64,000 nt of DNA, from contig JAPFBL010000940.1 in assembly GCA_026182355.1 (NCBI GenBank), positions 26,456-90,455 of the forward strand. Direction: 5' to 3'. The position numbers and the translations under genes were made by a program. The stretch is from Hermatobates lingyangjiaoensis (taxonomy: Eukaryota > Arthropoda > Insecta > Hemiptera > Hermatobatidae). A model generated the notes under the pieces. The model saw only the letters and a list, made by a program, of their open reading frames with translations, had not been told where the DNA came from and did not search any database. Every line of letters begins with the position of its first letter. Positions within the stretch are counted from its first letter, which is position 1. Positions 47,601 to 59,011 of this stretch are shown here, piece after piece.

Positions 47601-50600
47601 CGTTCTAATAGATAACCATTAGCAGACATGGGAGGCTTCAATAGATAACCATATAGGCAGACTGGGAGGCGTTCTAATAGATAACCATATAGCAGACTTG
47701 GGAGGCGTTCAATAGATAACCATATAGGCAGACTGGGAGGCGTTCTAAAAGATAACCATATAGCAGACTGGGAGGCGTTCAATAGATAAGCATATAGGCA
47801 GACTTGGAGGCGTTCTAATAGATAACCATATAGACAGACTTGGGAGGCGTTCTAATAGATAACCATATAGGCAGACATGGGAGGCGTTCTAATAGATAAC
47901 CATCGTGGAGGCAGACATGGGAGGCATTCCAATAGATAACCATATAGGCAGACTTGGGAGGCGTTCTAATAGATAAGCATATAGGCAGACATGGGAGGCG
48001 TTCCAATAGATAACCATATAGGCAGACTTGGGAGGCGTTCTAATAGATAACCATATAGGCAGACTTGGGAGGCGTTCTAATAGATAAGCATATAGGCAGA
48101 CTTGTGAGGCGTTCTAATAGATAAGCATATAGGCAGACTTGGGAGGCGTTCTAATAGATAACCATATAGGCAGACTTGGGAGGCGTTCTAATAGATAAGC
48201 ATATAGGCAGACATGGGAGGCATTCCAATAGATAACCATATAGGTAGACTTGGGAGGCGTTCTAATAGATAAGCATATAGGCAGACTTGGGAGGCGTTCT
48301 AATAGATAACATATAGCGACTTGGAGGCGTTCTAATAGATAACATAAGGCAGACTTGGGAGGGTTTAATAGATAACCATATAGCAGACATGGGAGGCGTT
48401 CTAATAGATAACATATAGGCAGACTTGGGAGGCGTTCTAATAGATAACATATAGGCAGACTGGGAGGCGTTCTAATAGATAACATATAGACAGACATGGG
48501 AGGCGTTCTAATAGATAACAATAGGCAGACTGGGAGGCGTTCTAATAGATAAGCATATAGGAAGACTTGGGAGGCGTTCTAATAGATAACCATATAGACA
48601 GACATGGGAGGCGTTCTAATAGATAACCATAGAGGCAGACTTGGGAGGTGTTTAATAGATAAGCATATAGGCAGACATGGGAGGCGTTCTAATAGATAAC
48701 CATATAGGCAGACTTGGGAGGCGTTCTAATAGATAACCATATAGGCAGACTTGGGAGGCGTTCTAATAGATAACCATATAGACAGACATGGGAGGCGTTC
48801 TAATAGATAACCATATAGGCAGACTTGGGAGCGTTCTAATAGATAACATAAGGCAGACTTGGGAGGCGTTCTAATAGATAACCATATAGACAGACATGGG
48901 AGGCGTTCTAATAGATAACCATATAGGCAGACTTGGGAGGCGTTCTAATAGATAAGCATATAGGCAGACTTGGGAGGCGTTCTAATAGATAAGCATATAG
49001 GCAGACTTGGGAGGCGTTCTAATAGATAACATAAGGCAGACTTGGGAGGCGTTCTAATAGATAACATATAGGCAGACTTGGGAGGCGTTCTAATAGATAA
49101 CCATATAGACAACTGGGAGGCGTTCTAATAGATAACCATAAGGCAGACATGGGAGGCGTTCTAATAGATAACCATAAGCAGACATGGGAGGCGTTCTAAT
49201 AGATAACCATATAGGCAGACTTGGGAGGCGTTCTAATAGATAAGCATTAGGGTTGGGAGGCGTTCTAATAGTAACCTATAGACAGACAGGGAGGCGTTTA
49301 ATAGATAACCATAAGGAGGGGAGGGTTCAATAGATAACCATATAGCAGACTGGGAGGCGTTCTAATAGATAACCATATAGGCAGACTTGGGAGGCGTTCT
49401 AATAGATAAGCATATAGGCAGACTTGGGGGCGTTCTAATAGATAACCATATAAAAGGGACCAAAGAAACATGGGGGGAGGCGTTCTAATAGATAACCATT
49501 AAGGCAGACTGGGAGGCTTCAATAGATAACCATATAGGAGACTTGGGAGGCGTTCTAATAGATAACATATAGCAGACTTGGGAGGCGTTCTAATAGATAA
49601 CCATTAAGGCAGACATGGGAGGCGTTCAATAGATAACCATAAGGCAGACTTGGGAGGCGTTCTAATAGATAACCATATAGGCAGACTTGGGAGGCGTTCT
49701 AATAGATAACATATAGGCAGACTTGGAGGCGTTCTAATAGATAACATATAGGCAGACTGGGAGGCGTTCTAATAGATAACCATATAGCAGACTGGGAGGC
49801 GTTCTAATAGATAACATATAGGCAGACTTGGAGGCTTCAATAGATAACCAATGGGTGGGGGGAAAAAGGCAGACTGGGGGCTTCAATAGATAACCATTAG
49901 GAGACATGGGAGGCGTTCAATAGATAACATATAGGCAGATTGGGAGGCGTTCTAATAGATAACCATTAGGCAGACTGGGAGGCTTCCAATAGATAACCAT
50001 ATAGGCAGACTTGGGAGGCTTCTAATAGATAACCATATAGGCAACTTGGGAGGGTTTAATAGATAACATATAGGCGACTTGGGAGGCGTTCTAATAGATA
50101 ACCATTAGGCAGACAGGGAGGCGTTTTGTTTCCCTTTTAATAGATAACCATATAGGCAGACTGGGAGGCGTTCTAATAGATAAGCATATAGGCAGACTTG
50201 GGAGGCGTTCTAATAGATAACCATTAGGCAGACATGGGAGGCTTCAATAGATAACCATATAGGCAGACTGGGAGGCGTTCTAATAGATAACCATATAGGC
50301 AGACTGGGAGGGTTTAATAGATAACATATAGGCAGACTTGGGAGGCGTTCTAATAGATAACCATCGTGGAGGCAGACATGGGAGGCTTCAATAGATAACC
50401 ATATAGGCAGACTTGGGAGGGTTTAATAGATAACATATAGGCAGACTTGGGAGGGTTTAATAGATAACCATATAGGCAGACTTGGGAGGCGTTCTAATAG
50501 ATAACCATTAGGCAGACAGGGAGGCGTTCTAATAGATAACCATATAGGCAGACTTGGGAGGGTTTAATAGATAACCATATAGCAGACTGGGAGGCGTTCT

Positions 50601-52480
50601 AATAGATAACATATAGGCAGACTTGGGAGGCGTTCTAATAGATAACCATTAGGCAGACTGGGAGGCGTTCAATAGATAACCATATAGGCAGACTTGGGAG
50701 GCGTTCTAATAGATAACCATATAGGCAGACTTGGGAGGCGTTCTAATAGATAACATATAGGCAGACGGGAGGGTTCTAATAGATAACCATTAGGCAGACA
50801 TGGGAGGCTTCAATAGATAACCATATAGGCAGACTTGGGAGGCGTTCTAATAGATAAGCATATAGGCAGACTTGGGAGGCGTTCTAATAGATAACCATAT
50901 AGCAGACATGGGAGGCGTTCTAATAGATAACCATTAGGCAGACTTGGGAGGGTTTAATAGATAACCAATAGGCAGACTTGGGAGGCGTTCTAATAGATAA
51001 GCATATAGGCAGACTTGGGAGGCGTTCTAATAGATAACCATATAGGCAGACTTGGGAGGCGTTCTAATAGATAACCATATAGGCAGACTTGGGAGGCGTT
51101 CTAATAGATAACCATATAGCAGACTGGGAGGCGTTCTAATAGATAACCATATAGGCAGACTGGGAGGCGTTCTAATAGATAACCATATAGGCAGACTTGG
51201 GAGGCGTTCTAATAGATAACCTATAGGCAGACTTGGGAGGCGTTCTAATAGATAACCATAAGGCAGACTGGGAGGCGTTCTAATAGATAACATATAGGCA
51301 GACTGGGAGGCGTTCTAATAGATAACATATAGGCAAAATGGGAGGCGTTCTAATAGATAACCATATAGGCAGACTGGGAGGGTTTAATAGATAACCATTA
51401 GGCAGACTTGGGAGGCGTTCAATAGATAACCATATAGGCAGACTTGGGAGGCGTTCTAATAGATAACATATAGGCAGACTTGGGAGGGTTCTAATAGATA
51501 ACCATAAGGCAGACTTGGGAGGGTTTAATAGATAACCATATAGGCAGACTTGGGAGGCGTTCTAATAGAAACCATAAGGCAGACTGGGAGGCGTTCTAAT
51601 AGATAACCATAAGGCAGACTTGGGAGGGTTCTAATAGATAACCATATAGGCAGAAATGGGAGGCGTTCTAATAGATAACATAAGGCAGACTTGGGAGGCG
51701 TTCTAATAGATAACTTAGAGTGGGAGGCTTCTAATAGAAACCATATAGCAGAAATGGGAGGCGTTCTTGATAAGCATATAGGAACTTGGGAGGCGTTTAA
51801 TAGATAACCTGGAGGCAGACATGGGAGGGTTCCAATAGATAACCATATAGGCAGACTTGGGAGGCGTTCTAATAGATAACATATAGGCAGAATGGGAGGC
51901 GTTCTAATAGATAACCATAAGGCAGACTGGGAGGCGTTCTAATAGATAACCTAAGGCAGACATGGGGGCTTCAATAGATAACCATAAGGCAGACTGGGAG
52001 GCGTTCTAATAGATAACCATAAGGCAGAATGGGAGGCGTTCTAATAGATAACCATAAGGCAGAAATGGGAGGCGTTCTAATAGATAACATATAGGCAGAC
52101 TTGGGAGGCGTTCTAATAGATAACCATTGGAGGCAGACATGGGAGGGTTTTAATAGATAACCATAAGGAGACGGGAGGGTTTAATAGTAAATTAGCAGAA
52201 TGGGAGGCTTTAATAGTAACATTAGGCAGACTTGGGAGGCTTCAATAGATAACAAAGGGACAAATGGGAGGCTTTAATAGTAAATATAGGCAGCTTGGGA
52301 GGCTTTTAGAAACAATAGGAGAATGGGAGGCGTTCAATGTAACCATTGGAGACTTTGGGAGGGTTTTAGTAAATAAGGCAGAATGGGACGTTCTTAGTTT
52401 AGGAGAATGGGGGGTTTTAAAGTAACCTTGCAGAAATTTAAGGGTTTTTAATTTAAAAGTAAAAGGAAACTTGGAGGCGT
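44640..52480 (+). repeat. 37-bp minisatellite array, ~210 units
   Basis: The unit consists of GGAGGCGTTCTAATAGATAA and CCATATAGGCAGACTTG. Variants AAGCATAT, ACAGACATG and ATCGTGGAGGCAGACATG are spaced at multiples of 37 (e.g. near 44,738, 44,960, 45,220 and 45,555), indicating higher-order duplication. Units to about 46,480 are clean. Beyond that they show ever more single-base deletions and odd insertions, becoming nearly unreadable after 52,150. The minus-strand frames rich in LSIRTPP are repeat shadows that cycle frame every three units. Confidence 0.95.
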
Positions 52481-52800
52481 TAATGTGCTATGGAGGATTG
52501 GAAGTTTAAAGTTAAATTTTGGAGGCAGCGGGATGTTTGGTAGGGTTGGAAAAAGCTGGGAAGGGTTAATTGTAATTTTTTGGAGAAATTTTGGAATTTA
52601 AAAAGGAAAAATTTACAATTTATTTTGATTTAATAAAAGGGCCCAAATGGGAAACTATTAAAAAAGGGGCCAATAAGTTTTAATTTCCCCTTGGAGTATT
52701 ACAACCCAAAGGAAAAACCATTCATTGTAAGTTTGGGGAAACTGGAAATTTTTTTTTTGTATTATTGGTGATTCTACATTGGGAGTCCGAAATTTTGCTG
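52481..52800. other. Degenerate end of the 37-bp array, low-quality sequence
   Basis: Broken units dissolve into G/A/T-rich runs (TTTGGAGAAATTTTGG and similar). This looks like poorly resolved assembly rather than ordinary DNA. Confidence 0.5.
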
Positions 52801-52807
52801 AACTCAA

Positions 52808-53035
52808 GTGCATTTCGATGTCAGGTACTCTTTAAAGATCCCCATTTCGATGTCAGGTACTCTTTAAAGATCCCCATTTCGATGTCAGGTACTCTTTAAA
52901 GATCCCCATTTCGATGTCAGGTACTCTTTAAAGATCCCCATTTCGATGTCAGGTACACTGTAAAGATCCCCATTTCGATGTCCGGTACTCTTTAAAGATC
53001 CCAATTTCGAGTAGGGATCTTTAAAGAGTACCTGA
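52808..53035 (+). repeat. 33-bp tandem repeat plus one inverted unit at SINE tail
   Basis: About six units of CATTTCGATGTCAGGTACTC plus TTTAAAGATCCC. Then one unit in reverse (GGGATCTTTAAAGAGTACC, TGACATCG) leads straight into the SINE. Confidence 0.88.
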
Positions 53036-53175
53036 CATCGTACAGACTCCGGACCAATGGCTTAACAGATTTATTCAACTACAGCCTGAATAAGTCGAGA
53101 GCCAGGTGGGGATCGAACCCCGGACTACCAGCCCAAAGGCGAGTACGTTAACCACTGAGCTACCCTGGCCCTTCT
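53028..53175 (-). mobile_element. tRNA-derived SINE, well-preserved head
   Basis: The minus strand reads GGCCAGGGTAGCTCAGTGG (A-box), GCGTACTCGCCTTTGGGC region, GGGGTTCGATCCCC (B-box) and CTGGCTCTCGACTTATTC. The body has GAATAAATCTGTTAAGCC and ATTGGTCCGGAG. It has the best pol III promoter boxes of the SINEs here. Confidence 0.85.
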
Positions 53176-53584
53176 CCTCCACTTAAATGGAATAGTTATT
53201 TTAAATAGTACGAGTATATTTCACATTTATGAAAAACATACCTTTAAATTCTTCAAACTTTAAAGCAAAAGTATAATAACCCTGAATAACCTCTGCTGTT
53301 TTCTGTTATTCTTGTCATCGCGCAAAATATTATATTACTTATTCAACGTAACGTACTCGCCTCTGGGCTGGTTGTCAAAAATTACATTTAAAATTACAAG
53401 CCGAAGTTTCACCGAAATTCGTTCAGCATTCTCAAGTCTAAAAACAATTTCTTGATAAAATAAGTACTATTATAAACAAACTACCTCCACAGAATATCAA
53501 CTAACAGAAAACAAAAAAAAACAAAGTAAAAGTAAAGAAAAAATGGACGGTGCTAGTGTTTATATAGACATATAAACGGAACCT
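53176..53584. other. Spacer with fragment repeated near 55.8 kb
   Basis: CTCAAGTCTAAAAACAATTTCTTG near 53,433 is the reverse complement of a block near 55,785. ACCTCCACAGAATAT at 53,484 recurs at 53,823. No gene is seen. Confidence 0.45.
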
Positions 53585-53745
53585 CAGACTGTCCGTTATG
53601 GAACCCCTGGGTTCCGCGGAACCCACTTTGGGAACCTCTGAATTAGACTAAGGTTAGCTACATCAGACCTTTTGCTATATAGGCCGTTGGTGCTTTCATT
53701 ATAGTAATCATTTCTTTGAAGTGTTTTTTATGTTTTTTATAACTG
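53585..53745 (-). pseudogene. Second copy of the PLE GIY-YIG tail plus hAT end
   Basis: Nearly the same sequence as 55,370-55,510, in the same orientation. It includes the terminal coding piece (NESTNGLYSKRSDVANLSLI) and the adjacent transposon end CTTTGGGAACCTCTG. The duplication therefore happened after the hAT insertion. Confidence 0.6.
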
Positions 53746-53879
53746 AATTACTTTTATTCATTATTAGGGCTAAAAATAATTTATAAGATTAGTAATATAC
53801 TGCAAAATAACTCTGCGAGGATACCTCCACAGAATATTCAAGTAACTGAAAAGAATAAATTCAATCGAAACAAGCAAAC

Positions 53880-54140
53880 TATAAACAAACACAGGGAAAA
53901 ACAAAAAGCTATAAATCCTGAGGTAAAATGGATAAACAAACACAGGGCAAAACAAAAAGCTACAAATCCTGAGGTAAAATGGATAAACAAACACAGAGCA
54001 AAACAAAAAGCTACAAATCCTGAGGTAAAATGTATAAACAAACACAGGGAAAAACAAAAAGCTATAAATCCTGAGGTAAAATGGATAAACAAACACAGGG
54101 CAAAACAAAAAGCAACAAATCCTGAGGTAAAATGAATAAA
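53880..54140 (+). repeat. 51-bp tandem repeat, ~5 units
   Basis: The unit consists of ATAAACAAACACAGGGCAAA and ACAAAAAGCTACAAATCC and TGAGGTAAAATGG. Since 51 is divisible by 3, minus-strand frames stay open as 17-residue repeats in two frames. I take these as chance, not genes. Confidence 0.88.
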
Positions 54141-54270
54141 CAAACAAAAGTCTTCACACAAATGAAGTTTTATTCAACAACAACAACGCATTTCGAACAA
54201 CTTTGTGTTCATCATCAGGAAGGAAATTCATTTGTGTGGAGACTTTTGTTTGTTCATCGATTTTACTTCA
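54120..54270 (-). repeat. Small inverted-repeat element with hammerhead-like core (54.2 kb)
   Basis: Ends AAACAAAAGTCTTCACACAA and TTGTGTGGAGACTTTTGTTT are inverted copies. The core on the minus strand (54,181-54,225) is CTGATGA, T, GAAC...GTTC, GAA, ATGCGT, T. Helix I is weak. Confidence 0.6.
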
Positions 54271-54684
54271 GAATGAGTAAATACCAAACAATTACAGATT
54301 GCAGAAGTAATGATTTAAAAAGCTACAAAGTAATTAACTTTTTGAAGGAAACTATTTAAAGCATTTAGCACATATCTTCCTTTGTTTTTTGTAATATATA
54401 TATAATATATATATATCCAAAAATAAATTTATTTAAATGTAAGTTTGTTACATCAAGGATGACACATGATAAAAACAATCATAACAGACATGAACCACGG
54501 GAGGTTAAGTAACCATAAAGGTTCACAAGTAAAGTGATATTAGTACTATTATATAATAGTGTTAAAAAAAAAATCAGATTAAGCAAAAGGAACAGAAAGA
54601 AACGAAAATACAAATACTACATAAAAGAAACTACATAACATTCATTACATACTATGTTACAGACTATTACAGGAGATTAGAATA
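54271..54684. other. AT-rich spacer with (TA)n
   Basis: (TA)n near 54,397-54,416. Otherwise no recognisable feature. Confidence 0.4.
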
Positions 54685-54692
54685 AATTAGAT

Positions 54693-55413
54693 CAGAGTTT
54701 TTTAAACTTTTTTCGACGCAGAACCCTATTTTGGTTCCCAGTAACTTTCCTGGGAACCCCATATTCTAATGATTTCATATAATCATAATATAAATATTTT
54801 CATATGCCTTTTTAAATAGTATGTGTGTTTAAAAACAATTAAAAAAGTAATATTATTGCAATGTGTATTTTTCGAATGACAATTTAAAACTAAAAGATTT
54901 TAATTTTTCATATTTTCCACAAGTGCATAACACATAAAACAGAATTACTAGCAATTTTAACACAGAGTTTGTTTTGTAATCATTTTTGGCTTTATAGTTG
55001 AAAGTTTGATTCTCAAGTTAGCCCCAGCATTAAGTCTACTTCGGTATTTGGTTTCTATGGCAGATTAAAGGTAAAATCCAGTTTCACATAAGTAGGTAGT
55101 GGGAAATGCCAGCATGTGTGAAGTGTTACTTTTGCAATGGCAGAAAATTCGGGAACCAGATAGTACCAAAAACTGACTAGTGATTCATCCTAAATATGAA
55201 TAACATTTTGACCACTTCTACTTATGGGTATATGTGTAGATATAAACATTATCTTTTATGAAGATAATAATAGGTTTCATGATTCACAAGAAATATAGAA
55301 TAAATCCATACCCACAAAAATTTTTTTTAACAAAAATGTTTTTATTTTTACTAAATGTTTTTTACGGAACCCTCAGACAGTCCGTTCCGCTGAACCAACT
55401 TTGGGAACCTCTG
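54693..55413. mobile_element. hAT-like non-autonomous DNA transposon
   Basis: The left end begins CAGAGTTTTTTAAACTTTTT. The right end, reversed, begins CAGAGGTTCCCAAAGTTGG. Both are followed by AACCC/GGAAC-rich blocks as in hAT terminal repeats. It is flanked by an 8-bp duplication, AATTAGAT (54,685-54,692) and AATTAGAC (55,414-55,421), with one mismatch. The 720-bp interior has no transposase. It sits inside the GIY-YIG pseudogene on the minus strand. Confidence 0.75.
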
Positions 55414-55700
55414 AATTAGACTAAGATTAGCTACATCAGACCTTTTGCTATATAGACCGTTGGTGCTTTCATTATAGTGGTCATTTCTTTGAAGTGTTTT
55501 ATGTTTTTCCTGTTCCAGTATTTTAGTATCATTCAAACGTAAATGAATATCCTTTGCTACATGCATGTTTCACGAGTACACAAACTGTTTTTTTGTCTCT
55601 CATATTATTCTTATGTTGGATTATCCTGCTGTTTAAGAGCTGGCTGGTTTGTCCACTACCTACTACATCACAATCTCAACATTTCACCAAATAAACAACA
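55414..55700 (-). pseudogene. GIY-YIG domain of a second PLE family, interrupted by hAT
   Basis: Minus-strand frames give YVGQTSQLLNSRIIQHKNN (about 55,650-55,600). After a frameshift come NDTKILEQEKHKTLQRN and GLYSKRSDVANLSLI. The YVGQTS, R-QHK, H and KILEQE order is that of GIY-YIG nuclease domains attached to PLE proteins. It differs clearly from the PLE-1/2 sequence, so it is a separate lineage. The hAT element cuts the frame near its end. Confidence 0.65.
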
Positions 55701-55894
55701 TTATTGTTACTATTATAGGCAATACGACTCTTCAATTTTGTTGATGTTTGTTTTCAAAGTTACTTTATAGTAGTACTCATTTTTCCAAGAAATTGTTTTT
55801 AGACTTGAGATTAAAAAAAAAAGTTTTGGAAAAACGTCTGCTTGTAATCTGAAGTAATTCATTTTTGGACCTAATCCTCAAAAATTTATTATAT

Positions 55895-56190
55895 ATATAT
55901 ATTCCTTAGAAATACGATCCGAAACGGACAAATATATAGTTACTAAAGTTCAAATATATAGTTACTAAAGTTCAAATATATAGTTCAATGTAGAAAAAGA
56001 AACAGAGAAATCAAAAGTAGACACTTAGTCTCTAATAACAACTTTGGTCTGCAACCGTCTCTGAATCAGTGCGCTTAGTTTCCCTTTCTTATCTCTCCTG
56101 AAGACGATTCAAACCGAAAATTAGAGACTGTAAATGTGTGATTTTAATTTCTCTATATTTCTTTTTCTACATTGAAGTATATTATATATA
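55895..56190 (+). repeat. Family B2 copy with inner terminus
   Basis: TCTC, CTGAAGA, C, GATTCAAACC, GAA, AATT, A, GAGA on the + strand near 56,095-56,128. The first stem base pair is spoiled (GA for GG). A triplicated piece, ATATATAGTTACTAAAGTTC, lies at 55,930-55,985. (TA)n is on both sides. Confidence 0.65.
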
Positions 56191-56196
56191 TATATA

Positions 56197-56596
56197 CAGT
56201 CGATTCCGGTTAATTGGGACACATCGGGACCGAGGCGTTTTGTCCCAATTAAACGAATTTCACTTTTTTTTGGAAATTTTAATTTGATTGGTTTTAGGAA
56301 CAATGCCATTAAGCATTGGAAAGGGGGGGGGGGGTGTTTGTTTTGCCGCTGCACTGGCTCGGATGGAAAAGATAGCAAATGTGAACATGAGGCAGCTGTG
56401 GATTTTTAAAACACGGGTATCGGGTTTAGAAAGAAGCCACCTTTCTGGCTTTCCCGGGATTTAGAAAGGGGTGGTGTTTGTTTTGCCGCTGCACCGGCTC
56501 GGTTAAACAGGAACTCAGTTAAAACATACTCGGTTAATCAGGACTCTACTGTACTAAAATCTTAAATTTACTGTCCCAATTAAGGGGAATCCACTG
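56197..56596. mobile_element. pogo/Tigger-like MITE, 400 bp
   Basis: Terminal inverted repeats CAGTCGATTCCGGTTAATTG (left) and CAGTGGATTCCCCTTAATTG (right, reversed) are flanked by TA on both sides. The interior has a duplicated motif TGTTTGTTTTGCCGCTGCAC and a run of 11 G. No transposase. The TA target and CAGT ends fit the pogo branch of Tc1/mariner. Confidence 0.8.
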
Positions 56597-56654
56597 TATA
56601 TCCACTGTATTTGTATACCTGGGGAGTATACATCCTTTCATACATATTTCATTA

Positions 56655-56851
56655 AAAAGTTTGTCTATTTTTATTCTTTCCTACTTCCTAGATACTTCTT
56701 CTAATTTCCTGATTAAGGACTTCCACTGGTAGGGAAGAGACAAATGAAATAGTTTGATGAGTCTGTTTATTTTGTTCCCGGGAGTGAAAGCCTTTAATGA
56801 GGAAAGTGGGAAAAGTATCTAGGAAGTACGAAAAAATAAAAATGAGCAAAC

Positions 56852-56884
<33 letters not shown>
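56655..56884. repeat. Inverted repeat (~45-bp arms) and (TA)n
   Basis: AAAGTTTGTCTATTTTTATT and TACTTCCTAGATACTT are mirrored at 56,805-56,858 (AAGTATCTAGGAAGTA, AGCAAACTTT). A diverged relative of the left arm lies at about 57,640-57,740. Confidence 0.7.
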
Positions 56885-57236
56885 GGTGTGTTCTCTAATC
56901 GGGGTTCGGTCAATTTTCCAGGATAAAAAATCAAACTCTCGTTGCCAACGTTTCGGTTTTATTTAAAACCTTTTTCATAGGCCTACAAACAAAGGATAAT
57001 AAGAAATCACATATCAACTTGATATGTCATAGTTGACATATATCATAGTTGATATATATCATAGTTGATATGTGATTTCTTATTATCCTTTGTTTGTAGG
57101 CCTATAAAAAAGGTTTTAAATAAAACCGAAACGTTGGCAACGAGAGTTTGAATTTTTATCCTGGAAAATTGACCGAACCCCGATTAGAGAACACACCTAT
57201 TCTATCAAACGGTCGATATATTATTGAATCTGTTAT
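56884..57236. repeat. Family E inverted repeat with internal triplication
   Basis: The arms run from AGGTGTGTTCTCTAATCGG to CCGATTAGAGAACACACCT. The right arm carries TATAAAAAAGG, AAAACC, GAA, ACGT, T. In the centre, ATCATAGTTGATAT-type units are repeated three times at 57,020-57,075. Confidence 0.82.
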
Positions 57237-57254
57237 ATATATATATATATATAT

Positions 57255-57605
57255 ATTATATGCAAAACTAAAGTTTATCGGGACTCAGTCAGTTGTTCAG
57301 GTTCAAATTAAACTCTCAATGCCAACGTTTCGGTTTTTATTTAAAACCTTTTTCATAGACAGAAATATAAATTTTGAAACAGAAAAACTAAGTATTATAT
57401 TACAAATTATTTTACTTTTAAGATAATCTCTAATGTAATATTTAAGTTTTTTCTGTTTCAAAATTTATACTTCTGCCTATGAAAAAGGTATTAAAATAAA
57501 ACCGAAACGTTGGCATTGAGAGTTTAATTTGAACCTGAACAACTGACCGAGTCCCGATAAACTTTAATTCTGTTTCTATTCCACGGTCGATACTTTTATC
57601 AATGT
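57255..57605. repeat. Family E2 inverted repeat
   Basis: The arms carry GGGACTCAGTCAGTTGTTC and GAACAACTGACCGAGTCCC, with CCAACGTTTCGG near 57,320 and AAAACCGAAACGTTGGC near 57,500. Helix III is ACGT followed by T, and helix I is GCC/GGC-like. Confidence 0.8.
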
Positions 57606-57739
57606 ATATATATTGATCGTCAACAATGGCTACAGCAATATATTTGTATAATTAGGGAGCAGATTCTCATTCATACAAATTTCGTTAAACACTTTTTACA
57701 CCTTTGTTTTAGTTTCTTTTCTTATTAACTTTTCTAATT

Positions 57740-58085
57740 TTCTAAGTAGTGTTTTGATGTTTTCTGCGATATGAAATAATAACTGTCCAAAAGTTTTATC
57801 TTTATAACTCATTGTTCAGAATATACACTTAATAACAATTCACCGACGTTTCAGTCTCCATAGACCATCTTCAGGGTATTTTTTTATAAAATTTTTAACA
57901 GACTAAGGCTAGAAATTTAAAACTCTATATAAACTACCATTAAAAACTATACAAAAAACAATAACACAGTCGACATGCATAATGTGTAACCATAATACAT
58001 GTCGACTGTGTTATTGTTTTTTGTATAGTTTTTAATCTTAGTTTATATAGAGTTTTAAATTTCTAGCCTTAGTCTCTTAAAATTT
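57740..58085. repeat. Inverted repeat with hammerhead-like core (57.86 kb)
   Basis: The core on the minus strand at 57,841-57,880 is ACC, CTGAAGA, T, GGTCT...AGACT, GAA, ACGT, C, GGT, with a five-pair second stem and helix I ACC/GGT. A palindrome around 57,985 (GTCGACATG on the left, CATGTCGAC on the right) extends over about 100 bp per arm. Confidence 0.75.
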
Positions 58086-58089
58086 ATAT

Positions 58090-58355
58090 TTATATATACT
58101 TTTTCGATGAAAATACAATCCTAAATGGACAAATACAGTTCAATGTACATAAAGAAACATAGAGAAATTAAAAACACAACATACAGTCTCTAATTTTCGG
58201 TTGAACAGTCTTTAGGAGAGATAAGAGAGGTAAACCAACCGCACTGGTTTCCAGACGGTCTCCAACCGAAAATTAGAGACTGTAAGTTTGTGTTTTTAAT
58301 TTCTCTATGTTTCTTTATGTACATTGAACTATATATATATATATATATATATAAA
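58090..58355. repeat. Family B2 inverted repeat and (TA)n
   Basis: The left arm contains AGTCTCTAATTTTCGG and the right arm CCGAAAATTAGAGACTG. The left arm's CTGANGA box is damaged (CTAAAGA). In the right arm the box is lost, with a short duplication (GACGGTCTCCAACC) in its place. Confidence 0.7.
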
Positions 58356-58361
58356 TAAAAA

Positions 58362-58942
58362 AAGATTTCACATAAACACGTGAAATAACAATCAATGATC
58401 AAACCACAATAAGAAATGGGAAAACAAGACTAAGATCTTTCAACCGTAGCAAGCGGTCTTCGTCAGAGTCAAAAAACTCAACTGAACACTAGATGCTCCT
58501 AGTGCTCCTAGATCCAATCATATTGATTGGACAGGAGATAAATTTATTACCTATGAAAAATCAATGTTGTTAAGAAATATTATTGAATCGTCTCTAATTA
58601 AATTTAATAGATCAAATATTATAAACATTAGTAACGGTCTCTTCAAACTTGATACTTTCGTCACGAGGGCAATAGCCTCTTCAAAGAGGGTTGACAGCTA
58701 TCGGATAGTTTTTTACTTTTTCTTACTGTACTCCTTTGTTTCCCCAAACATCCCTTTCTGGACATTAGTCCTTTCCTGCGCTTTCACCCTTTTAAAATAC
58801 CACTCTTCCCTCCCACTCTTCTCAACTCCTCACCAGATGTTTTCTGCATCTAAGTGTTCAGTTGGGTTTTTGACTCTGACGAAGACCGCTTGCTACGGTT
58901 GAAAGATCTTAGTCTTGTTTTCCCATTTCTTGTTGTGGTTTG

Positions 58943-58950
<8 letters not shown>
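58362..58950 (+). mobile_element. 5'-truncated PLE copy with inverted left and direct right termini (PLE-3)
   Basis: The left 58,362-58,500 is the family D terminus in reverse. Coding sequence resumes at about 58,518 (IDWTGDKFITYEKSM, IIESSLIKFNRSNIINIS, RAIASSKRVD), so only the last ~65 codons remain. One inserted base near 58,693 pushes the end out of frame compared with PLE-1. The right end has GACT (58,872), CTGACGA (58,876-58,882), A, GACCG/CGGTT, GAA, AGATCT, T, AGTC (58,911-58,914). It ends at GTGGTTTGATCA and (TA)n. Confidence 0.85.

Positions 58951-59007
<57 letters not shown>
58947..59007. repeat. (TA)n microsatellite
   Basis: About 60 bp of pure TA between PLE-3 and the family B2 element. 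Confidence 0.92.

Positions 59008-59011
<4 letters not shown>

Noticed and set aside
46437..51293. Minus-strand frames rich in LSIRTPP and YLLERLPSLP
   Set aside because: The 37-bp repeat cycles through all frames every 111 bases, so the apparent 37-residue repeat protein is a by-product.
53028..53175. A functional tRNA gene
   Set aside because: The A- and B-box are good, but it continues into a SINE body with GAATAAATC and a repeated tail, and does not close as a cloverleaf with a normal acceptor stem.
53770..54161. Hydrophobic repeat frames (FVYPFYLRIC)
   Set aside because: The repeat length of 51 is a multiple of 3, so two different frames stay open together. No start context or homology.
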